Below, one piece after another: positions 61,346-64,000 of a stretch of 64,000 bases of DNA. The number at the start of each line of letters is the position of its first letter. Position 1 is the stretch's first letter. A model generated the notes under the pieces. It made no database searches, was not told where the DNA came from, and was given only the letters and a program-made list of their open reading frames with translations. A program made the position numbers and the translations under genes. The DNA is from Baylisascaris procyonis (taxonomy: Eukaryota > Nematoda > Chromadorea > Rhabditida > Ascarididae): positions 2,034,501 to 2,098,500 of the forward strand of contig JAZARR010000082.1 of NCBI GenBank assembly GCA_037389465.1, given 5' to 3'.

Positions 61346-64000
61346 TGTAGATGTATATATGTATATATAACGTTTCTTTGCTGAAAATTCGATTTTCTAT
61401 TTACCGAGTTTTCGTTCATTTTTTCATCGTAGATATCCTCAGCGTTTACTGATTATCCGGTACAAACCACTGAGTCGAACTCCCTTCCCCGCCGATGCTA
61501 AATAAGCGTAGTACGGTCGGAGATGTAAATCAAATTCTTTAGTTGTTTTATTTCTTCAAATTTTTCTAAATGCACTTGTAATGTTTAAAAACAACCTCTG
61601 ATATTATTCCATCAATGCTCCATCCGTGGCATCATTTTCAGCCGTCTTTTAAATGCTTTCATCTTAATTTCATAGAAATTGATCAATTTTTTCGGTTTTT
61701 AATGCATAGCGTTGTGTTTCAGGCTACTTGTTTATGTTTTCAATTTGACTGAAGTGTTTCACAAGTATACACATTATTTTTCATTTATCGAATTTCGTAG
61801 ATTATGCTACACTTGCGGTGCTACAAATAATCTTGGTCCTCGATACATTCCGTTCGGATGGTGGGGGTTTCCGACGCTGAGGCGTCCGGAGACCATTCAA
61901 GGGTCCCAAAGTTTGCGTCCTGAAATGCCAACGGTAATTACAGGCACTGAACAGTCATCGATAAAAGCACTTTAAATGCCGCCAAAAAATCCATTTAGAT
62001 TATATTATATATTGTGTTCCTTTAAGCGATACGCTATTGGATCACGCAAAACGAATCGTCTTTGTGCATCTTTGGTGGTTAACACTTTCGATAGTATTCG
62101 TTGCGGGTACAAGTCGTGTCACATTATTTGCATTTGGATACGTCGTTGGATGTTTCCTTTTTCTTTGGGTGGGCAACTCACTCTTTCTGCGCCCAATGCG
62201 TGTCGCACTTGCCTTGTAAGTTTTGTTCTTTTGATTACAAATCTGCAATCATCTTGAAACGATTTCCTATTAGGAGAGGTGAAATAATATGAAAAAGTCG
62301 AAATTCAGTTTTTTATCGCATTTAAAATTTTCGGCGCGCTACGATCGAGAATGGCCTGACTGTTAAGGCTTATATTGGACTCGATTCTTCCAATCTTTAT
62401 TTGCATTAGCTAGAATCTGCTCATTTAATGAAAATTCGCTTAGTTTTTTGCATAAATAGCAGATAACATCTGAGGTCTTCTCACATTCCAGATGGAATGT
62501 ATCTCCTCGAACATTGCGGATCTGAATGCAATTACGGTGAATTTTGTGGACTTCTGATTAAATATGGGAATGATGATGAATGATGTGATTTTCACTTCAG
62601 TTATTCGAAAGAAAATATAAGCTATCGTTTAATTAATCGGCAATATCAGCGAGATGGGCTTGGGGAACAACTTGAAAAATGATGTAGGTGAGAGTTAACC
62701 AATGAGAGAATGAGATTGCTCTTGATTCTAGAGTGTCCCTTCAATCTTTGCTTTTTTGTCTACAAGTAATGCAGATTACCAGTGATTTCATTATTTCTTT
62801 TTTTTTTTACTTTTTAAAATAAGTCCATTGATTTTATAGTATGATTTGGTAATATAATATTTTATTTTTTTAATAACAAAAGTTCATCTATTTCTCTTTG
62901 TTTTAGATTGAATAAATTGATAATCTATAATGCTTGTGTAATATTCATAAAAATATCGCTTCAAGTTGTTGGTTGTGTATATATGAGTCAAATGTATAAA
63001 AACTATTGTTGGGTGCTGCAATTATTTGGAATAGCGTGCTTGAAGACCGGCGTTAGACCCGAAAAAAGTGAGTTTCTTTACGTTCGTGTCGATTTTTTTC
63101 GAATCCTTTTCGAGCGAGATTTGTTTCTTAGGTACAGATTTTTTAAAGTTTCAGTAGTACAGGAACATGAAGTTTCATCGAACTATGACATTATTTTTTC
63201 CTTCAAACCTGATAAAACATTTTTTGCCACTTAAAATTCACTGCTTTTATTATTTATGTCATTTATATCGTTAAATTTGTATCATGAAAACTAAAATTTG
63301 TATCGTTTATTATTTTCCAACTTAATTCTGCTTCGTTTTCTTGTATATAATTGAACATTTGTAGAATGATCTACTTATTACAAAATCCATGAAGCTTTTG
63401 TCCATGTTCTTAAAGATTTTCTTATATTCGCTTAATCGCTCTACTTCTATTTCTTGCTTCCGTCCATACATTATTCATTCTCAGTTTGTTAAATATCTTT
63501 AAAATTTATGCCTTCAATATGGAGATGGGTGACATTTCATATTGATCATCACTAAGCAGTGTAGTTTTTGCACAAATTATATATTTCTTATTATAGTTGA
63601 TAATTTCATCGCCAATTTCATACAGTGATTTGATTTTTCAAAACTGTACCGATTTTTATGAGTATTGCAGTTGTTGATCCGGCAATTTTGGCTGAATGCA
63701 ATGTACCACATCGTGAGGCTGGTATTTTCTATGATGGAATGTGCTTCCTATTTCTACTTATTCAACAGCGAATTTTTGGTAGTGAATATTTCAAACATGT
63801 TGTTGCCGAAATTCGTGCACAAAAGTTCATCGCTTCAAGGTTGACTTTCGAAATATTTGTTTTTTATATCAACAGAAACAAGCACTATTGCGCGTGGGAG
63901 GTGGGAGGGGGGAAGGAGGGGGGGGGGGATAATTCGCAGTACTCATCACATTGAAAACGTTTCATACTGAGTGATAGGATCATCATTTTTTATGATCTAT
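30962..64000 (+). CDS. pezo-1: PIEZO mechanosensitive cation channel, N-terminal half (28 exons, gene continues past window)
   Basis: PIEZO proteins are very large homotrimeric plasma-membrane channels that open on membrane tension. Each subunit has a curved blade of four-helix units, then beam, anchor, cap and pore. Twenty-eight exons (30962-63839) were placed by splice signals and join without frame conflict into about 1,323 codons. The order of segments follows animal PIEZO from the N-terminus (LLYYALLPIVLITACTLRIN) through YHSWLTF, W-R-K-S-L-Y, LPDF and EAGIFYDG. By comparison with vertebrate PIEZO1, the window ends just before the region preceding the beam, so roughly 1,100 residues including the pore lie to the right. 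The start ATG follows an in-frame TAG at 30947. Introns range from 370 to 3,483 bases. No stop or frameshift interrupts the reading. The symbol follows the C. elegans orthologue. Individual exons are listed separately. Confidence 0.96.
31870..31962 (+). CDS. pezo-1: PIEZO exon 2
   Basis: Acceptor GATTTCAG, donor G|GTGAGT, phases 1 to 1. Encodes ACTLRINIFSFFYGLFLLFL, matching the start of blade unit 1 in family order (A-C-x-L-R, then Y-x-L-F-L-L). Residues 23-53. Confidence 0.9.
31963..35445 (+). other. PIEZO intron 2, longest intron (3.5 kb)
   Basis: Canonical GTGAGT...TTTCAG ends. It contains short-period repeats with TAATACTATAG near 31808-31835, (ATAGTAA)-like tracts at 33066-33140 and a perfect GC-rich palindrome at 34860-34880. 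No additional exon is required by frame or by family alignment. Confidence 0.7.
34860..34880. repeat. Perfect GC-rich palindrome
   Basis: ATCTGCGCAG and CTGCGCAGAT flank a single C, in an otherwise AT-rich intron. Confidence 0.85.
35446..35565 (+). CDS. pezo-1: PIEZO exon 3
   Basis: Acceptor TTTCTTTCAG, donor T|GTGAGT, phases 1 to 1. Encodes a hydrophobic helix (FLLCLTLSSFVFTLAQIAF) then an acidic extracellular stretch. Residues 54-93. Confidence 0.9.
36356..36485 (+). CDS. pezo-1: PIEZO exon 4
   Basis: Encodes LREFGLERLSLNNLVDTMGS, then LAPNIIVFITASLLVI. The G-L-x-R-L-x-L...APD/N-I pattern is conserved in PIEZO N-termini. Phases 1 to 2, donor AG|GTTAGC. Residues 94-136. Confidence 0.92.
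36730..36795. repeat. (TA)n microsatellite in PIEZO intron 4
   Basis: TA repeat with GT interruptions near 36744-36750, preceded by (AAAT)n at about 36700-36729. Confidence 0.96.
39009..39066 (+). CDS. pezo-1: PIEZO exon 5
   Basis: Short charged cytoplasmic exon (LLAEHQKDRNVVSVELEK), acceptor ACAATTGCAG, donor A|GTAAGA, phases 2 to 0. Residues 137-156. Confidence 0.85.
39876..40016 (+). CDS. pezo-1: PIEZO exon 6
   Basis: Encodes a cytoplasmic linker followed by a helix with the A-I-A-G-A-I-H-P-S-L motif, equivalent to the A-G-I-x-x-P-S element of vertebrate PIEZOs. Phases 0 to 0, donor T|GTATGT. Residues 157-203. Confidence 0.93.
40890..41083 (+). CDS. pezo-1: PIEZO exon 7
   Basis: Encodes SAVYFLISVAIVICWAF, then LIYLYQMPTM, the Y-Q-M-P motif of blade unit 1-2. 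Acceptor TTTGCAG, donor AG|GTTTGT, phases 0 to 2. Residues 204-267. Confidence 0.95.
41737..41754. repeat. (TG)n microsatellite in PIEZO intron 7
   Basis: Nine TG units immediately downstream of TATG-rich sequence. Confidence 0.9.
41779..41784 (-). terminator. Poly(A) signal of a candidate antisense gene
   Basis: AATAAA on the - strand, 29 bases beyond the stop codon at 41813-41815 of the candidate antisense exon. Confidence 0.45.
41813..41889 (-). CDS. Candidate terminal exon of a nested antisense membrane-protein gene in PIEZO intron 7
   Basis: On the - strand a strong TTAACTTTCAG acceptor is followed by a 24-residue block, ALVAIGLVLLALGIRKIN then SLGQGEF, and TGA (41813-41815). An AATAAA lies 29 bases further on. 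A GC-richer hydrophobic helix with a short polar tail, an acceptor on one side and a poly(A) signal on the other are all expected of a real last exon. Entry phase 1. Upstream exons would lie at higher coordinates inside PIEZO; one possibility is the ORF at 43490-43996. Confidence 0.48.
42254..42404 (+). CDS. pezo-1: PIEZO exon 8
   Basis: Begins RLFGLVYLKATKCDPQ, contains VTPYWPWSQMLSPYAYLLLY and ends in a helix; equivalent to the W-P-x-Y-x-x-P segment of vertebrate PIEZO1. Phases 2 to 0, donor CAG|GTTCGC. Residues 268-318. Confidence 0.94.
43365..43445 (+). CDS. pezo-1: PIEZO exon 9
   Basis: Charged cytoplasmic loop (SELLKSDYAEEQSLYLAQSQ). Acceptor with a nine-T tract before TCAG, donor T|GTAAGT, phases 0 to 0. 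Residues 319-345. Confidence 0.85.
43490..43996 (-). CDS. Candidate antisense ORF (168 codons) starting at the 3' end of PIEZO exon 9 region, in intron 9
   Basis: This is the longest - strand ORF in the window that is not simple repeat. The middle reads MNKARMKLWYCLIASVIVRN, then ELHHIEKLCLSEIEMMDQEH, a mixed composition unlike AT-rich noise. An upstream acceptor ATATCAG at about 43955 and several GT donors exist, but no unique splice pattern is evident. It could be an exon of the antisense gene ending at 41813, or a chance ORF. Family unknown. Confidence 0.28.
   Translation of the reverse strand: MLYLSNLKLFLEISGSLVSFSLSRYSSLPCRASQRMNKARMKLWYCLIASVIVRNRYELHHIEKLCLSEIEMMDQEHNHYRNSYKTPHCFLASATLPHNFRLRDHSTVEIIELNFKMCLFLLVLLPMYKHLANHSNSSDPMKENYTKIYFTNFKQNVILYSSNVLIRY
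45641..45772 (+). CDS. pezo-1: PIEZO exon 10
   Basis: Polar cytoplasmic loop (SLSNNEMNERNGTIRQHLYA, then SVIESMHDETEHRIV). It lies between well-matched exons, with correct phases 0 to 0 and a GAAAATACAG acceptor. Loop sequence is poorly conserved in the family, so support is structural. Residues 346-389. Confidence 0.8.
47016..47114 (+). CDS. pezo-1: PIEZO exon 11
   Basis: Ends in SQSYVLMLFVMM, the conserved Q-S-Y-x-x-x-x-x-x-M-M helix of the next blade unit. Phases 0 to 0, donor G|GTATGC. Residues 390-422. Confidence 0.93.
47228..47473 (+). other. Exon-like block in PIEZO intron 11, phase-compatible, interrupted by TAG
   Basis: After a T-tract and AATATAG acceptor, a phase 0 frame reads VTIVAVIITTIIATSYSICG, then Ser-Cys and TAG (47294-47296). 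Exon 11 also leaves phase 0, so splicing to this block would give a membrane helix and an early end. Beyond the TAG the same frame stays open for 58 more codons with a clear coding pattern (CWKSKGVAVMQCNRGEDPLH, then KSPPPRSDFNGRDV) to TGA (47471-47473). It may be an alternative terminal PIEZO exon, a decayed exon of a nested single-helix membrane protein, or a sequence error at the TAG. No close AATAAA was noticed. Confidence 0.4.
48936..49064 (+). CDS. pezo-1: PIEZO exon 12
   Basis: Encodes AWSLLYHSWLTFVLMIVSC, the diagnostic W-S-x-x-Y-H-S-W-L-T-F-V-L motif of PIEZO, then the I-S-P-Y-I-A-V-Y-A helix. Phases 0 to 0. Residues 423-465. Confidence 0.97.
49750..49833 (+). CDS. pezo-1: PIEZO exon 13
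   Basis: Encodes LVLIQFVYGLDLTQAELPDE; Y-G-L-D-L...E-L-P is conserved in PIEZOs. Phases 0 to 0. Residues 466-493. Confidence 0.96.
50031..50044. repeat. Poly(C) run, 14 bases, in PIEZO intron 13
   Basis: Fourteen consecutive C, unusual in this AT-rich window; the exact length may be unreliable. Confidence 0.85.
51094..51274 (+). CDS. pezo-1: PIEZO exon 14
   Basis: Begins IGLEKSRLSPPWRPILLKFM, equivalent to the L-G-L-E-x-x-R-x-P segment, followed by a helix and a charged loop (KERRRGGNEEIEAPEKAEID). Acceptor GTTTATAG, donor G|GTATGT, phases 0 to 1. Residues 494-553. Confidence 0.95.
52012..52199 (+). CDS. pezo-1: PIEZO exon 15 (acceptor ambiguous)
   Basis: Encodes HLITKYWVVVNLCLLLAISL, then YRIIYMAFFQVFVNCFQ, matching the Y-A-K-Y-W-I...Y-K-I-V-Y-M-x-L-F region. 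Two acceptors fit phase 1 entry: ATTTAG at 52011 (used here) and CTCCAG at 52023, which would remove four codons. Residues 554-616. Confidence 0.92.
52577..52725 (+). CDS. pezo-1: PIEZO exon 16
   Basis: Encodes PTWRKSLYAFWTFMVGYCMF, then YTYQFHGFPQLYQQYLGM, corresponding to the L-W-R-K...Y-T-F-Q-F-x-x-F-P-x-Y-W segment. Phases 0 to 2, donor T|GTAAGT. Residues 617-665. Confidence 0.97.
52944..53043. repeat. Imperfect tandem repeat, about 3 units of 30-37 bases, PIEZO intron 16
   Basis: The core GCCGGAGCTAACTGTTGGAT recurs as GCCGGAGCCGACTGTTAAAT and then, more diverged, as GGAACCGACCATTAGATTCT, each separated by an AAC/AAG-rich spacer. Confidence 0.7.
53153..53297 (+). CDS. pezo-1: PIEZO exon 17
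   Basis: Encodes LRSFGLERFSSGQLFVRLLT, then FLIFTLVQMNFFHENLM, matching the L-G-L-E-x-F-S...L-F-x-x-x-L-x-P region. Acceptor GTTTGCAG, donor AAG|GTCTGC, phases 2 to 0. Residues 666-714. Confidence 0.96.
53798..53913 (+). CDS. pezo-1: PIEZO exon 18
   Basis: Basic cytoplasmic loop (AFYHNQSRLSTMLAKFHKRH, then VSPSATSG). Acceptor AATTGCAG, donor AA|GTAAAA, phases 0 to 2. Residues 715-752. Confidence 0.87.
54284..54527 (+). CDS. pezo-1: PIEZO exon 19 (non-consensus AAG acceptor)
   Basis: Charged loop (VKIRVEEPEEERNFPRVKEY) and then LIVNYIWRFIEIHIDKAIAF entering a membrane helix. The acceptor reads TTTTTTCTTCAAG, so the base before AG is A rather than C or T, but it is the only site that keeps phase 2. 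Donor GAG|GTTTGT, exit phase 0. Residues 753-834. Confidence 0.92.
55314..55487 (+). CDS. pezo-1: PIEZO exon 20
   Basis: Encodes SAMNISYIIYIAVTLRKPMH, then GVWTSLIIVFKMIYQMEF; the W-T...I-I-V-x-K-M-x-Y-Q pattern is conserved. Phases 0 to 0. Residues 835-892. Confidence 0.96.
56206..56289 (+). CDS. pezo-1: PIEZO exon 21
   Basis: Encodes DVFGLNDTVHAPEWIGLHKT, corresponding to the P-x-x-W-x-G-x-x-K extracellular segment. Acceptor TGAATTTCAG, donor G|GTAATT, phases 0 to 0. A second TTTCAG at 56186 would open a stop and is not used. Residues 893-920. Confidence 0.93.
56914..57114 (+). CDS. pezo-1: PIEZO exon 22
   Basis: Encodes ILLTILLAFRSIVELRQSLH and ends CNCLKYFANFFFYRFGLE, the highly conserved C-L-K-Y-F-x-N-F-F-F-Y-x-F-G-L-E motif. 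Phases 0 to 0. Residues 921-987. Confidence 0.98.
58760..58961 (+). CDS. pezo-1: PIEZO exon 23
   Basis: Encodes VITIGLRSDMISVIYAAFLL, then QIWPYCTTCLAVSFVWQYIL, with the W-P-x-Y...Y-x-L-C-x-G-x-P helix pair typical of PIEZO. Donor G|GTCAGT, phases 0 to 1. Residues 988-1054. Confidence 0.97.
59985..60074 (+). CDS. pezo-1: PIEZO exon 24
   Basis: Encodes YPWTNWDHNMIEWLFLPDFM; Y-P-W...I-x-W-L-x-L-P-D-F is conserved. Acceptor ATTTTGCAG, donor G|GTAATC, phases 1 to 1. Residues 1055-1084. Confidence 0.97.
60710..60908 (+). CDS. pezo-1: PIEZO exon 25
   Basis: Encodes DFFLLLFMSLQLRVFHIEAS, then a charged loop with RRGRRTLLK and P-D-F-I. Donor TC|GTGTGT is weak, but its two leftover bases complete a codon at 62027. 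Phases 1 to 2. Residues 1085-1150. Confidence 0.94.
61276..61343. repeat. (TA)n microsatellite in PIEZO intron 25
   Basis: Uninterrupted TA dinucleotides, about 68 bases. Confidence 0.97.
61801..61975 (+). other. GC-rich exon-like block in PIEZO intron 25
   Basis: A TTTCGTAG acceptor is followed by an open frame (LCYTCGATNNLGPRYIPFGW, then TLRRPETIQGSQSLRPEMPT) that either meets a G|GTAATT donor at 61934 or continues 13 codons to TAA (61973-61975). GC content is well above the flanks. Entry phase 2 matches PIEZO exon 25, but exit at the donor (phase 0) does not match exon 26, so it could only act as a terminal exon of PIEZO or belong to another transcript. Confidence 0.35.
62027..62215 (+). 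CDS. pezo-1: PIEZO exon 26
   Basis: Encodes AKRIVFVHLWWLTLSIVFVA, then GTSRVTLFAFGYVVGCFLFL, matching the F-V-x-G-x-x-R-x-x-x-F-x-x-G-Y motif of PIEZO. Acceptor CCTTTAAG (non-consensus), donor T|GTAAGT, phases 2 to 2. Residues 1151-1213. Confidence 0.96.
62907..63067 (+). CDS. pezo-1: PIEZO exon 27
   Basis: Encodes LNKLIIYNACVIFIKISLQV, then YKNYCWVLQLFGIACL, equivalent to the L-I-x-Y-N...C-W-V-x-Q-L-F segment. Acceptor GTTTTAG, donor A|GTGAGT, phases 2 to 1. Residues 1214-1267. Confidence 0.97.
63671..63839 (+). CDS. pezo-1: PIEZO exon 28 (last exon in window)
   Basis: Encodes REAGIFYDGMCFLFLLIQQR, then AEIRAQKFIASR; the E-A-G-I-x-x-D-x-x-C-F-x-F-L-L-x-Q-x-R motif is diagnostic. Acceptor GTATTGCAG, donor AG|GTTGAC, exit phase 2. 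The next exon lies outside the window. Residues 1268-1323. Confidence 0.97.
63896..63927 (+). other. G-run cluster just downstream of PIEZO exon 28
   Basis: Several G-runs (3 to 10 bases) on the sense strand, 57 bases after the donor, fit a quadruplex pattern. Intronic G-runs close to a donor can affect splice-site use; that effect here is inference. Confidence 0.7.

Overview
This window looks like nuclear DNA of a nematode. It is AT-rich, coding blocks are short (about 60-250 bases), almost every acceptor is a T-rich stretch ending in TTCAG, TGCAG or TTTAG, and donors are GTAAGT-like. There is no bacterial gene packing, and long (TA)n microsatellites recur. The species is not identifiable from what I can see; the very long introns would fit a parasitic (for example spirurid/filarial-like) nematode better than Caenorhabditis, but that is inference.

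The right half, about 30.9 kb to the window end, is one large + strand gene that I recognise with high confidence: the mechanosensitive cation channel PIEZO (pezo-1 in C. elegans). I placed 28 consecutive coding exons (30962-63839). They join without a single frame conflict into about 1,323 codons, roughly the N-terminal half of the channel: the membrane blade repeats up to just before the region that precedes the beam. The rest (beam, anchor, outer helix, cap, inner pore helix) lies beyond the right edge. The introns total about 29 kb and hold several exon-like islands that the main transcript does not explain: a phase-compatible exon with an in-frame TAG in intron 11, a probable antisense terminal exon with its own poly(A) signal in intron 7, a 168-codon antisense ORF in intron 9, and a GC-rich exon-like block in intron 25.

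The left 30 kb is gene-poor and harder to read. It starts with the last two exons of an unrecognised + strand gene (1-886). After that I see only pieces of genes. On the - strand these are: a convergent exon near 1.4-1.6 kb; a possible two-exon ORF at 6.1-6.6 kb; a weak CUB-like ORF at 8.5-8.8 kb; two exons of a Ly6/uPAR-like cysteine-rich protein (10.9-13.7 kb) with possible upstream exons at 16.5 and 17.9 kb; and a gene at 20.1-22.8 kb with a proline/serine then charged helical C-terminal region. On the + strand there is a terminal exon with a hydrophobic tail at 18.55-18.70 kb. These calls rest on matched splice phases, codon pattern and nearby poly(A) signals, not on recognised homologues, so confidence is modest. 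Eight (TA)n tracts of 40-70 bases, several perfect palindromes, G-runs and one imperfect tandem repeat complete the picture. I see no rRNA, convincing tRNA, CRISPR array or intact transposon.
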